Below, one piece after another: positions 1 through 11,324 of a stretch of DNA of 64,000 nt (within the stretch, counting starts at the first letter, position 1; each line of letters begins with the position of its first letter). Source of the DNA: Sweltsa coloradensis (lineage: Eukaryota; Arthropoda; Insecta; Plecoptera; Chloroperlidae); assembly GCA_024449915.1 (NCBI GenBank), contig JAMZAV010001853.1, positions 1-64,000 of the forward strand, read 5' to 3'. Made by a program: the position numbers and the translations under genes. Under the pieces are notes generated by a model. That model had not been told where the DNA came from. It searched no databases and saw nothing but the letters and a program-made list of their open reading frames with translations.

Positions 1-10
1 TAGTATACTA

Positions 11-714
11 CTAGGAAAAGCTTAAGTCCCGCCGCGTTGTTGGATACGTATATGGTGCATTGACTGCCATGTGTTACGCGGATTTTCTGTTGTTATGTGA
101 AAAATTCATTACTTAGTCGAAGATTTTTTTTAATTAAATTAAATTATTAATTTTAAAAAAATTTTCGATTGCGCTCAAATTTAACACGAATATATTAATT
201 CATGAAATGAAGGTTCTGTAAAAAAATCATTACAATAGGATAAAGCATGTAGGTGTTATAAGTCAAAGAATTGTTTTAAAAAAGAAAAAACCCGTAAAAT
301 TACGATTTTCATGAGAAATAATTTTTCGATTATGCTCAAATTTCACACGAATATCTAAATTCATAAAATTAAGGTTCTGTGAAAAAATCATTACAATCGA
401 ATAAAGCATGTAGGTGTTATAAGTCGAAGAAATTTTTTAAAAATCGAAAAAAATCGTAAAATTGCGTTTTTTATGAGAAAAAATTTCCCGATTGCGCTCA
501 AAAACGTGGCAGTTCTAAGTTCAGAGATTTCGAAGGCCTCCATAAAATTTCATCGCAATCGGAGTATCGGTTTAGCCGGAATCGTGTTAACAAACACACA
601 AAAATACAAAAAAAAAGAAAGAAAGAAAGAAAAAAAAAACATTCCGGATTTTTTTCTCCAGTGTAGTGAAATGGAATCTTCGCTTCGCTCGCTACGCTCG
701 CTACGCTCATCCAA
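11..714 (-). mobile_element. Helitron-like non-autonomous element, copy A
   Basis: The left end begins CTAGGAAAAGCTTAAG and is preceded by A. The right end is a cluster of CGCTACGCTC words finishing in CTCATCCAA. Read on the minus strand the element therefore ends in CTAG followed by T, the arrangement known for Helitron 3' ends. Subterminal words GTTGGAT (left) and ATCCAA (right) form a short inverted repeat. The centre holds about two ~160-bp tandem units (165-486), then a conserved block (about 487-600) and an A-rich stretch. Related copies occur at seven or more other places here. No protein is encoded. Helitron assignment is inference; a HINE or pearl-like element fits best. Confidence 0.6.
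165..486. repeat. Two ~160-bp tandem core units
   Basis: Each unit runs from GATTGCGCTCAAATTT (second copy GATTATGCTCAAATTT) through ATCATTACAATCG, AAGCATGTAGGTGTTATAAG and a run of A with CGTAAAATT, ending ATGAGAAATAA. The same unit recurs at about 14430-14900, 34845-35190 and, reversed, 54600-54800. It is the core repeat of the Helitron-like family. Confidence 0.75.
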
Positions 715-1741
715 TAAACAGGAGTCAAATTAATGCTCGCCCGAGGCTAGTGAAACTTTGCTCGCGCTAGTAAAAATCTAATTACTCTAGTCCGACAGGC
801 GAGTACTTTTTCCAGAGTTCCCAATTGCCGTTCAAAAAATCTCAATATTTCGCTACAATAACTTAACGAGTTTCCAGTAGTAGTGCACTACCTAGTATGG
901 AAAATCGTTGTAAATATGCAAACAAAATAAAAAATCGCTTAATTTAGGCTAATATTATTAATATTACGGTTAAAATTCGTTTCCGGTCGCTCCCTAGTCC
1001 CCCCTACACATAAGTCAAACCCGGCAAATATTGTGACTTAAAACATTCACATATACCCTATTATTGTTTTACATCAATATAACCTATTTGATTGCCGACT
1101 GTAAAAATGCTCTTGGGCTAGAGGACTATTGTTGCCATTAGCCCGAAGTGCTAGTTGCAAAAAAAGTTAATTTCGACCCCTGGCTATAAATAGTAATAAT
1201 TGCAAGGGATTTTGGAAAATGCTAGATGTAGTATTGCTGCCATTTTGCTGTCATTTATAAACATCAATAGTAAACACGCGTACGTAAACACATGAAAATA
1301 AACTAACAATAATAATCTTAATTTATAATTTACCATAAAGATGCCATTAATCTAAAATGAACTACGAGGAAGTACTATAAACTTTATGAAAAGTAAAGAA
1401 AATTCAATTTTTCCCAATTTTTCCGGAAAAAACGGGAAAATATCCGTTTTTTTCCTAGACTTCAATTTTTCCGGAAAATTTCGAACCCTAGGTAGGATAT
1501 GTTTGACCCACCGCCGACTGGATGGTAGAATATCTACCATTTATATCTAAATAGCGGTGCGCCTTTGGGTCTGCGCTAGGCTGCGGTCAGCAGTCTGACG
1601 TCACACTCCTTTTCGTGTTGTCTTTTGGCGGGAAGCCAGATTCAAATTTCAACGTTAAATATTGAGAAAAGTATTAACCTTAGACAAAAAAAAACTTTTA
1701 TGTTATTTTTTTTTTAGATGTTATCTTTAACATATTCGATT
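715..1741. other. Gene-free interval
   Basis: AT-rich sequence with no credible coding region, RNA gene or repeat structure that I can name. A stretch at 1390-1490 repeats TTTTTCCGGAAAA-type words, but I cannot assign it to a family. Confidence 0.5.
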
Positions 1742-2079
1742 TCTGGAATGAAGGCTAGTTCCCTATTGACCATCTGTTTGATTCAATTCCTATGAGCCAA
1801 GATTTACAATCTGATTGCTTCACGATTGAGGAAAGAATGAAATATAGCGTACTGGTAAATACATACAAAATATTGAAAGGTATGTATTCAGGTATTTTAC
1901 CCAATATTTTTCAATTTGTTGATCGTGATAGAAATTCTATTCTAATAAACTCTTTGAAAGTTCCTAAATTAATTTCTGAATCATTAAGAAAGTCATTCTT
2001 GTACAGAGGAGTATCCTTTTGGAATTCAATTTCTTATGATATTAGAAGCCAGTTTACTGAGCTAGGAATAGTACAATAA
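1742..2079 (+). pseudogene. LINE reverse transcriptase, C-terminal fragment
   Basis: The reading frame ending at 2079 contains ERMKYSVLVNTYKILKG and, about 60 residues later, RKSFLYRGVSFWNSI. This is the layout of the extreme C-terminal tail of CR1/Jockey-group LINE ORF2 proteins, which have a Tyr-Lys-Ile/Ala-Leu helix and a WN(S/D) motif shortly before the stop. No catalytic RT motif is present; the 5' part is missing, as in an ordinary 5'-truncated insertion. The following sequence carries a GT microsatellite. Family known, exact clade not resolved. Confidence 0.6.
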
Positions 2080-2161
2080 TTGAACGAGTGAGCGTAGCGA
2101 ACGTAGTGATTTCCATTCGACTTAAACGGCCCTGATGGTTTTTCTGCGTGCGTGCGTGCGT

Positions 2162-2163
<2 letters not shown>

Positions 2164-2192
<29 letters not shown>
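2164..2192 (+). repeat. (GT)n microsatellite
   Basis: Uninterrupted GT run of about 14 units, preceded by a short run of GTGC units. It lies just downstream of the LINE C-terminal fragment. Confidence 0.95.
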
Positions 2193-2195
<3 letters not shown>

Positions 2196-2289
2196 TTGAA
2201 AATCAGCCGAATCGCTGAACAGATTGCGCTGAAATTTTAAACGGACATCCGGTACGAGTTTATTGAGAACTGCTAACAAAATCAGCAAG

Positions 2290-2700
2290 ATTCATTGCGA
2301 TTTAAACCTACAAGAAATGATAAACTGAGAAATAGACTTCCAATGTTTAGAAATTATTTTAACGACAATGTTTTAGATTTTGAAAAGATATTTTTTGTTT
2401 GTTTTTCGCCTGGCCGTGAAATGCCGTGCCCATGCAAGGTCAGTCGAATGTTGGACGTCAAGGTACCCCCAAATTCCGCTCGTAGATTGAGTAAACCTTG
2501 CAATATTTTCACGTATTTCGTACTGGCTTTGTTTACCATAGTTGGCCCTATTGCCACAGATGATGGACTACCCTGCGTTATATGCATTTCAAAACATGTT
2601 TAATTATTTTTGAAATACAATCTAGAAATTACAAAATCTTTCCCGACCATTGAACCCACGTCTCCCACATATCGGCTACAAGGGCGCCTTAGCCAACTAG
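2290..2700 (-). mobile_element. tRNA-headed SINE, copy 1
   Basis: On the minus strand the right end reads TAGTCTAGTTGGCTAAGGCG, a good pol III A box, followed about 40 bases later by GTGGGTTCAATGG, a B-box-like motif. The body runs left to about 2290 and ends near the junction word GCGATTTAAACCTACAAGAA. A second copy with the same head, body and end lies on the plus strand at 28775-29175. Two independent copies with a shared head and tail support a real SINE family of about 400 bp. The heads are too degenerate to be functional tRNA genes. Confidence 0.65.
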
Positions 2701-2701
2701 A

Positions 2702-2980
2702 CTAGGGAAACGCCAAAGTAGTAGTTAGACGAGTGAGCGAGTCATGTTGTGAGTACCCGAGAACATTTGCATTTAAGTTTGATTATATTCGTATAAATAA
2801 TAGTTTTTTAAAGTTTAGTTGGTATACGGGGACGGGCGCGTCAACTGTAAGGTCATAATGCGCCTCTCTAGCCTATGATAGGCTAGGTAGGCCTAAGGTA
2901 GGGGGAAGAAAAGTAATGTAATCGGGTACTCAACACATGGCTCACTCACTCGTTTAACAACGACTTTGGCGTTTCCCTAG
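2702..2980. mobile_element. 279-bp TIR element (MITE)
   Basis: The two ends are inverted copies about 59 bp long with a few mismatches: left CTAGGGAAACGCCAAAG, right CTTTGGCGTTTCCCTAG. If the TA inside each terminal CTAG is a target duplication, it would be Tc1/mariner-like with ends GGGAAACGCC; this is inference. It abuts the 5' head of the neighbouring SINE. No coding capacity. Confidence 0.7.
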
Positions 2981-3739
2981 TTTAAAAGTAAAATTGAAGC
3001 AATGATAATGAATCGAAGAACAAAGAAGAATTGATTTTTACTATTTATTTGTGGGGGCATTGTCTCTGTGTTTATGTTACGTTAATTTATCTTCATATGT
3101 TCTTATTTATGATTTTGCTGTTCTCTTTGTTTGTTCATTATTGCTTTGATTTTGATGTATTCAATGTATTTTCAATTGATATTTTTCTGCCTATAGATTG
3201 TCTGGTTGCCGCCCACTGGTGGAACTTGCAACTTGAGTTAGGTGTCCTGTATCATTGCTGTGATCAGTTTTTGACTTGAACAATTTTAAATAATTATATA
3301 TCTGATATAATTATATATTAGAGTCAAGATCTTTTGCACTAAATTGTTATCAAGATTTGAACACAAGAATGATGGTTGAACACAAGAATGAAGATTCGCG
3401 TTCGGTGGTTTCTTCCGCGAAAGATTGATTACTCCCTGATTTGCTGTTCCTGATTTTTGGCAAACCTCATATTCGTTTGAGTGGGATCGTCTAATAAATC
3501 AGTTTTTTTCTTTTCGTTTTTCTTTTTTAATGTTTTTTTTTCTTTCTTTTCTTTTTTTTCTTTCTTTTTTTCCTTTTTTCCCCCTTTCTTTTCTTTTCAT
3601 TCTACACCCATTTTTATATTTGATTCATTCATTAAATGCATAATAATATATATATTTTTTTCATTTGTTACCAAAATTGTTGTGTTTAAATGCATTGTTG
3701 TTGTAATGCTACTATTTCAAATATTTACGAAAATGTAGT
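2981..3739. other. T-rich interval, no gene
   Basis: Pyrimidine-rich sequence, including long T and TTTC runs at 3505-3600. Open frames here come from low complexity. It may be the 3' region of the LINE whose tail follows, but no RT motif is visible. Confidence 0.4.
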
Positions 3740-3824
3740 TTATTGTTGTTTCTGCATCTATGTAATTAGATTTATTTAGTTGTCCTCCTTTGTAAATCAG
3801 TTTTTATAACTGAATAGGATAGAC

Positions 3825-3856
<32 letters not shown>

Positions 3857-3858
3857 CA
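3740..3858 (+). mobile_element. LINE 3' tail with (AAAT)n
   Basis: The block TGTAATTAGATTTATTTAG ... GAATAGGATAGA is followed by a TAAA microsatellite (about 3828-3856). A near-copy of the block, with a degenerate tail, occurs at 57880-57990 on the same strand. A conserved unique block ending in a short simple repeat is typical of LINE 3' ends. No coding part is attached. Confidence 0.5.
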
Positions 3859-3987
3859 ATTACGAAATGTACTTTACACGGATGTAAAATGTCGAAATAA
3901 TAACGGTAGCCGTAGCAAACACCGTATCGGTTCCTATTGCTCGTTGGGCGCCATAATGTACCTTCTCACACGCCTGTCGGTGAATAA

Positions 3988-4800
3988 TGGCGTATTCCAT
4001 TGGCCGCACTAGTGCGCACTGAGTGCGATTGTCATGTTCCATTGGGAATTTGAGTTCGCATTACGTCAACTTTCGCGTGTTCCATTGGACGCACTGCACT
4101 CGGCGAGTGCATAAAAACCCGCACTGAGGCGCACTGGCTTCAAGGGTCAGTGCGACAAATCGAGTGCAATATTTGACGCGGGACATTTGTATTTGTTGTT
4201 GGAGATATGGAAACGTCAGACAGCAGCAATGAAGAAGATTTGTTATCATAATATGCTAAACTCAAACGAAGTGAACAATACAATATTTTAGGGTTTCATA
4301 ATTTACGATGTCGTTAATTAGCAGCTATTCTGACAATGAGTAGGAGTAGGCCCCTATGTATGTATGTTATTGATAGGACTAGGCCTAGAGCTAGGGCTTT
4401 GGGTTTATATCGCATCATTATAAACCCAAAGGCTAGGCCCTAGAGCTAGGGCCTAGGCTTATACTCCGTGTAGCCAAGAATCATGATATGCCGAAGTAAG
4501 GCCTAGGTCTAATTATTTGTTTTTTTATCGTTTTAGTTTCGAATAAAGTTCTTGTTGTCGGGCCCTTTGATCCAGTTACTATTCTAAGTCCATGCTTTGA
4601 TAAGGTATTTTATTGTCACTTTTATTTACTCCCATCAGCTGATCAGCGTCTGGAAAGGACGCCATGTTTGCACGATTTGCACATTTTTCGTGTTCCATTG
4701 GGAACTGCACTGACAGGCGCACTGCTTCGCACCGGGCGAGTGCTATGTCGTATTTGCACTCGTCGAGTGCGCACTGAGTGCATGCCAATGGAATACGCCA
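3988..4800. mobile_element. PIF/Harbinger-like non-autonomous element
   Basis: The ends are a perfect 17-bp inverted repeat, TGGCGTATTCCATTGGC (3988-4004) and its complement (4784-4800). It is flanked by TAA at 3985-3987 and 4801-4803, matching the 3-bp TWA target duplication known for PIF/Harbinger. Subterminal regions on both sides repeat GTGCGCACTGAGTGC and TGTTCCATTGG words, possible transposase sites. A 12-bp-stem hairpin lies near 4399-4432. It encodes no transposase. Superfamily assignment rests on TSD and TIR only. Confidence 0.7.
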
Positions 4801-4831
4801 TAAGAAAGGGGTTAAATAAAATACTAATCTA

Positions 4832-5090
4832 TTATCCGGAGACAATAAGATTTATTGAACACTTCACGAATACCGTAGTACTCGTTACAAGACAATAATA
4901 CACAAAGCCCACAACAGGTCGTAACCTGAAGGCAGCTCGCAACCGACTGCCGTGCCCTACCCTACACACATGTGTCGGCGCCAAAACTCCCCCTAGAGTT
5001 TCACCCTCTGGGCCACCCAAGGATAGCCACACACATCCGGCCGAGGTCAGAACACATTCCATCAAGTGATCTGTTACATGATATGTCACA
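4832..5090 (-). mobile_element. Possible solo LTR
   Basis: On the minus strand this begins TGTGACATATCATG, a Gypsy-like LTR start, and near its other end carries TTCAATAAATC, a polyadenylation-type signal. Its first bases supply the stop codon of the gag-like ORF1 fragment next to it, so it may have been inserted there. I cannot see a matching CA end or a target duplication, so the call is weak. Confidence 0.3.
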
Positions 5091-6627
5091 GACCCCTTTC
5101 CTGTGTACTCATGTTACTTTCGATGATTGTTTGATTGTTTTCTATCCGAGGGGAGTTTTCTAATCTATCCCGATAAGAGTCACCCCATTTAACGATTGGG
5201 GAGACAATCCTAGATGCCTCTTTAAATGATAAGTTCTGTAGGCCTATTCCCATGACTTCCTTTATCTTACCCTGCCTCAACCATTCCTCACAGGCCCTGT
5301 GCGAGGAACGGTGATTCCCATCACAGTGGACGCATCTGAAATCTCTTTCATCTACTTCGCATCTACTGGCATTATGAAAATTGCCACATTTGATGCACCT
5401 TCTTTACTTTTACAATTTGAGTCTCTGTGACCGAACCTCAAGCAGTTGGCGCAGTACACCACCGGGGATATGTAAGGTCTGATTTCTTTAACGTTGTGAT
5501 AATAGGTATAGCTTTCCTGGGAGTTCCTGACCCTCGAATGTTAGGCACACGTTCTGCTTGTAAATTCTATTTGATCTATCTGTGCTTTTAACATTGCGTT
5601 TGGTCATACGATAGGCTTCTATGATTTTAGATCCCCCCTGAGCTTTGGCGTTTGCCATTATATCTTCCATCTCTATCGAAACGTCGATACCACGTATAAC
5701 CCCTTTACGTTTGGGTGAGAAACCCAGGGATATATGCATTATATTGCTTTTCCTTTATTTTTGGATTAGTGGTAAATGCGTTCGCATTCTGCGCATTCAT
5801 GGTCACTATCTCAACCCTATTTCTGCCTGTTTTTTTTATTTCGTTTATGTTGAGTCCCATACCGTGAAGAAGTTTTCCCACAATTATTGGGTCCACGTGG
5901 GGTTAGAACCATCGAAACTCTTCTTTTCTATATTGACTCTATACGGGCCTTTGTCATAACTAGGATTGTATTTATGTTGTTTTATGATTCTAGGATCCTT
6001 TTTGCTACTTACCCTGTTACCGTGCAGGTCAGGGTTTGTGTTCCTATACAGGTGGTTCATGTTCGTATTATGTTCACTAATAATTCCCTCTAAATCTATG
6101 TTATTACGTCGTGAATACTGGGTAACTATTTCCATGATATCGTTGTTGTCATTACGCTTATGGTCTTTTGTAGCAGGGAGTAGTCTCCCTACTCTTTGGT
6201 TTACTAGAGATGCTCTGTTAGGCCTATTGATTTTGAGAGGCTGGTTTATCATTTTCTTTATACTTGAAGTGAAACTTGATTGCTTTTGATGAGTTGTCAC
6301 CGAATTTAACCACCGTCTCCGTCGGCCTGAATTGTTAGAGTATCGTTTAGTCTCATGTCATATTCCTAATCGTCAGATCCTGACCTAGTTCTAATCCTTC
6401 CATTAGGATGCTTTCCTCCTTTTCTACAACGCCTACATTAGGCTCTTCTCTCATTGGGGTTACCGTTCCTCCCCCTTGACTAATCAGGAGATTAGTCACC
6501 GCATTATTAGTTTCCTCACCCATGCTGTCCTGTCCATGGGTGTGGCATTATCATTTTCGCTAAGAATAACTTGATTATTATCTAATAACCCACCACCATC
6601 GAGCACGCCCCCTGAACTGTCACCCAT
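5091..6627 (-). pseudogene. LINE ORF1, gag-like zinc-knuckle protein, broken
   Basis: Minus-strand reading frames together form a gag-like RNA-binding ORF1 of the Jockey/CR1 group. From a probable ATG at 6625-6627 there is a low-complexity acidic N-terminus, then a central gag domain (about 5500-6000), then three CCHC knuckles: YCANCLRFGHRDSNC near 5420-5460, RCIKCGNFHNASRC near 5355-5400 and RCVHCDGNHRSSHRAC near 5285-5335. The C-terminal NLSFKEA motif also fits jockey-type ORF1. At least three frameshifts break it, and it stops at the LTR-like block. It is oriented head-to-head with the ORF2 remains at 6850-9632. Confidence 0.7.
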
Positions 6628-6849
6628 GACTAGCAGAGGTCGTGCATTCTAATCTATTTTCTGTTTGTCACCGCTCACCGCCAGGGCAATCGCCCAGGCA
6701 ATGCTGCCTATTATGCTATTATTATTATTACTAAACTACTACCTAATTGTATAGTATATATTGATTAAATATTCTATCAACTTCTACAATCATTATTAAC
6801 TATTAACTTCCGCCTTACGGATCACCACTCTTTTTATGACTTCACGTAT

Positions 6850-9632
6850 AACTATCACAAGCACTGGTAAGAACACTTCCACTCTCCTTGGGTAGCCAAC
6901 GACGAATGAAGCGTAGCATAGCTCTTAACAATTTTAGACCTAGAAATGATTTGCAGAGTGGTAATACTGAGAAATGTGCCGAATTCTCAGCAATCGAACT
7001 AAAATTGCAAAAACTAGTAATTATCGCCGGATATAGGGCTCCTAATACTGATATAAACATGTTTGTAAATAGGGTAGACACAATACTCACAAAAATTGCT
7101 CAAGAGCACAAAACTATCATTCTTGCAGGCGACTTCAATATAGACTTTATAAAACCATCTTCACACCTCTCACTCCTTAATGACCTCTTAAATTCATATC
7201 AACTAACTGCCACAGTAAATGAGCCTACCAGAATAACAACAACTAGTAGCACTTGCATAGACAATATATTTATAAACACAAACTCTACGCTTAAAGCCTC
7301 ACTGCTAACAAGTGGCATTTCAGATCACGAAGGACAAATTATAACCTTACCCATGCATGATAAGAAAGAGCTAAAAGACAACAGCCGTAGGTCTGACTCT
7401 TGTAAGAAGCGAATCCTCTCGGAAACTAATATTATTGCTTTTGTAAGTCTCCTAGAAACTGAAAACTGGTCAAAAGTTCTTGAAGCGAAATCAACCAACG
7501 GGAAATACGATGCATTTATAAATATACTCATGTCTCACTTTGATACTTCCTTTCCGGCAAGGAAGGTTCCAATTAAGAATAGTAACAAATTCAAAAACTG
7601 GTGGACTAAGGGAATCAAAATCTCGTGTAATAGGTTAAGCAAACTCATAAAAATATCGAAGACAAACTCATGCTCAAACGAATTCAGGGAATATGTCAGG
7701 AGTTACAAACAAATTTATAAAAAGGTGTTGAAGGCAGCAAAGCGGAGGTCTGTATCCGAGTTTGTTGCTAATTCCAATAAACAAGAGCAAAGCCATGTGG
7801 GATGTAATAAGAAACCACACAAACCACAAAACCGTAGACATCAGTAGGCCTACTTCCAAAATACAACAAATGGTATTTGACGGGAAAAAAGTAACATCTG
7901 AACATGAAATTGCCGAGGCCATGAATAAGTATTTATCAATATACCGGATAAACTTGTAAATCTAACCACAAACCATCGCGTAGGAATACCACATCCCATT
8001 TCACTATTGAAAACTAACGTAGTCGGGAACTTGAATAGTATGTTCTTAAAACCAACCAATAAAGATGAAATAAAATTAATTGTATTAAAACTTAGCTCAA
8101 AGACCACCCAGATATTAATGAACTATCAGTAAAAACTAATCCAAGCATCTATTAACCCTCTTCTAACTCCGCTTGAGCACATCTTCAATAGCTCACTCTC
8201 TTCAGGTACTTTCCCTGAGCAGATGAAAGAAGCAAAAATAATCCCAATATATAAAAAAGATAAACATGATCAACCAGATAACTATCGCCCAATTAGTATA
8301 CTTCCAGTATTCTCGAAAGCATTAGAAAAATTAATATCAACTAGACTTTCTGAATTTTTTCAGCAAAACAATTTGCTGTCAACATCTCAACATGGCTTCA
8401 TGCCTGACAGATCAACTGCAACAGCTACAGCCGAAATGCTGGACAAAGTGTACACTTCCCTTGACAGTGGACACATACCCTAGGTGTCTTCTTCGACCTA
8501 AGCAAAGCGTTTGACTGCGTAAATCATGATCTACTCCTAGAAAAACTTAACCATTATGGAGTTCGAGGAATAGCAGGACAATGGCTAAAATCTTACCTGA
8601 CGGACAGAAAGCAACTTGTGGTTATCAATAACAACACCCAAACCAAATCAACCTGGCAGACAAACAAGGTTGGAGTTCCCCAGGGCTCTGTCCTAGGGCC
8701 CTTGCTTTTTCTGATATACATCAATGACCTTGCAGCATACTGCAACAAAATCGCTGAACAAGAAAATCTTCCACCTCTCACACTCTTGTTCCTAACTCTA
8801 TTTGCTGACGACACAAGTATAATCATATCATGTCCAGATTCTAAAAATACAAAAGTATGTGCAGAAATAATAATAAATGCAATTGTCACATGGTTTTCAG
8901 CTAATCAATTGCACCTGAATGATAAAAAAACACAACTACTTAATTTCAGACTAAAATCAAATATAGCACTGTTAATTCCACACCTAACTGTTCAAAAGGG
9001 CACAATAACAACTGTAAGTGAATGTAACTTCTTGGGATTATGCACGGATAACACTTTAACGTGGCAACCACATATTGATAAGCTTTGTAGGCGACTAAAC
9101 TCTAGCACATATGCTATCCGTATGTTATCCACTCTTGCAAGCTCAGAGATAACTAGAGTAGCTTACTTTGCTAATTTCCACTCAATTCTATCCTATGGAA
9201 TACTTTCTTGGGGAACAACGTATAAAAACTTGATTAATAGAGTGCTAATTTTGCAAGAAACGTGCCATTAGAATATTAGGCAAGCTTGGGCACCGCGCTA
9301 GCTGTCGCGATATGTTTAAAGAGCTCAAAATACTAACAGTTACAAATGTCTACATACACAGCGCAGCTTGCTTTGTGATTGACAACCCGGAACACTTCAA
9401 AAACTTAATTCAACATGACCATAATACAAGACACAAAACCTCACTTCAGTATCCCTCTCATAAAACCACTCATCTCGAAAAACATATATACTATATGGGA
9501 CGAAGAATTTATAATGCTCTTGCGACTAAAATAATAAACCTTGATATATTAAGACCTAACCTTCGAAAGAAACGAATAAAGCAGTTTCTCATAGAAACCA
9601 CTTATTATAATCTAGATGAGTTTTTCATGTAA
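6850..9632 (+). pseudogene. LINE ORF2: endonuclease and reverse transcriptase, frameshifted
   Basis: An apurinic-like endonuclease segment (6888-7400) shows AGDFNIDF, then NEPTRITTTSSTCIDNIF and the catalytic SDHE-type SGISDHEGQI; its N-terminus is missing. The RT follows in several frames: YRPISILPVF (about 8283-8312), FFDLSKAFD (about 8490-8515), GVPQGSVLGPLLFLIYINDL (about 8671-8730) and FADDTSI (about 8800-8820), ending in a C-terminal domain at 9632. Frame changes near 7800, 7950, 8135, 8480 and 9265 inactivate it. The motifs belong to the Jockey/CR1/L2 group. A 3' UTR with AATAAA (9949-9954) and an ACT-repeat tail follows. Confidence 0.85.
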
Positions 9633-9956
9633 ATACATCTTCATACTATACCGGTAGTCTATTGTCACACACTGTCCCGATTGTAAATACCATTTCCTTT
9701 TGGCAGAATAACTGCACAAACCCACAGTCATTTCAATGTATCAAGTACACATCTACTTAACTAAATAGGTATCTATTGTGTTTCCTTTAATTAATCTTCC
9801 ATTTCTATGTTTAAATTTTAGAATATTATTTGTATTGTGTATTATATTATTGTTTGTATTTATAATATGTAAAATGGTTAGGTGGAAGAACAATCCATAT
9901 CGATTGAACCTCGCCATTTTTGTTGTAACCATAATATTGTAACAACAGAATAAAGA

Positions 9957-10042
<86 letters not shown>
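9957..10042 (+). repeat. (CTA)n tail of LINE
   Basis: About 28 perfect ACT units directly follow the LINE polyadenylation-type signal, so this is probably the element's 3' simple-repeat tail, expanded after insertion. Confidence 0.9.
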
Positions 10043-10320
10043 GAAATCTAAATAGTCTAACACCTTCCCTGGAGCTTTCCGAACAATTTGGTGCTACACA
10101 CCCCGTCATTTGAATGAGAGAATAATATGCTCAAATATAAATAAAAACACAACACCAAATACAACGCAGAGTAGTGGGCGCCATGACGAAACAAGGTGGT
10201 TTGTGATCCAAGATGGCTTCTAATTTCGCGTCTGGATGACCTTACTTTACGGCTTCGTTAGACCTCCGCTAGGAGTAGATACAGGGGACTAAAGTCAGGG
10301 GGAAGCCACAAGGTGTGCTT
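10043..10320. other. Gene-free interval
   Basis: No coding frame or repeat that I can identify. Confidence 0.4.
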
Positions 10321-10329
10321 TAGTATTCT

Positions 10330-10570
10330 GGGCCTCAATTCTGACCAAAAAAACAAGGTGACGAGTTGCGTATACTGGGTCTCTGTATCAAAGTCATATA
10401 GTTTCAATTATAGGCAATCTGTGTGAACTGGGTCTCAATTTTGTGAATATTAAACGACAATTTAAGGAATCTGGGTCCTAATTAATCTCGAAAGAAGCAG
10501 GGTAAAATATTTTTAAAGTCGTATACATTTGAAAATGACCAAGTACGTATTGTGGGTCTCATTTTGGTAC
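10330..10570. repeat. Degenerate ~45-bp periodic repeat
   Basis: The word CTGGGTCTCAAT or a close variant recurs near 10330, 10375, 10428, 10468 and 10552, suggesting a decayed minisatellite. The sequence between is poorly conserved. Confidence 0.4.
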
Positions 10571-11014
10571 CAGCGATCGCCGCTAGGTGTCTCGTCGGTT
10601 GTCGTTCGCGCACGACTATTTTATCGGCTGTGAGCATGCCGGCAGAGCCCGCACTATTCAAACTGCACATTTTGTGACTTGACTGATTTATATAATAAGG
10701 TACACTCTTCTTGGTATATTCAGGATAAAAAGGACCAGAATAATTATGAATTACTGTCTTTTTTTGTCCTGCCATGTGTGGTGTGTGGTGTAGCTTTGAC
10801 ATGTTATTTTGTCCCAGTGCAAAAAAAACGCCAGTTTATACAATGCTGTAGCTTTCTTAAATTTGTTGTCGTAAATCTACACGTGCATACTAAGATACCG
10901 ATAAATCAAAATATTCTATCGACATTAAAATAGTTTTCCAAAATCGGTAGAAGACAACTCCGCAGTCACCGTTTACGTACACAACATAACCGTCATAATG
11001 ATTGATCAAAGTTC

Positions 11015-11130
11015 GTGGCAGAAGCTAAAAACTTCTGCCTGGAACGGGATTTGATTTCCAAACTTTCTATATTTTTGGAAGCAAGTACACTAACCGCTGG
11101 ACCAATAAGCCACACAGTGTCACACCAACT
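11015..11130 (-). mobile_element. tRNA-like SINE head
   Basis: On the minus strand TGGTCCAGCGGTTAG resembles a pol III A box, and AAATCAAATCCCG about 50 bases on resembles a B box. The spacing fits a tRNA-derived SINE. The anticodon arm is not convincingly tRNA, so it is unlikely to be a working tRNA gene. Confidence 0.45.
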
Positions 11131-11324
11131 CTGACTTCACTTGCTAAGGTATAGGCTACGGCTAAAGAGGAAACAAATGTGACGAGAATTATTGGGAGTA
11201 ATAATAGTCATTAAATAAATAAAATCTTCAAGATCACAAGAATCATACAAACTATAAAATAATGTCCATCATCTTTTTCAAATAATAAGAATCATAGCTT
11301 ATACCATTGATTAAAGAAGGCTAT

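Noticed and set aside
473..733. 86-codon frame in Helitron-like copy A
   Set aside because: Overlaps the conserved non-coding end block and an A-rich run; the frame is not kept in other copies.
2080..2290. Another Helitron-like end (GAGCGTAGCGAACG)
   Set aside because: Only the CG-rich word resembles the family end; no CTAG terminus or core, and the rest is unrelated.
3481..3738. Phe/Ser-rich 85-codon frame
   Set aside because: Arises from T and TTTC runs; low complexity.
9753..10109. Poly-serine and poly-valine frames
   Set aside because: Both are readings of the CTA microsatellite.
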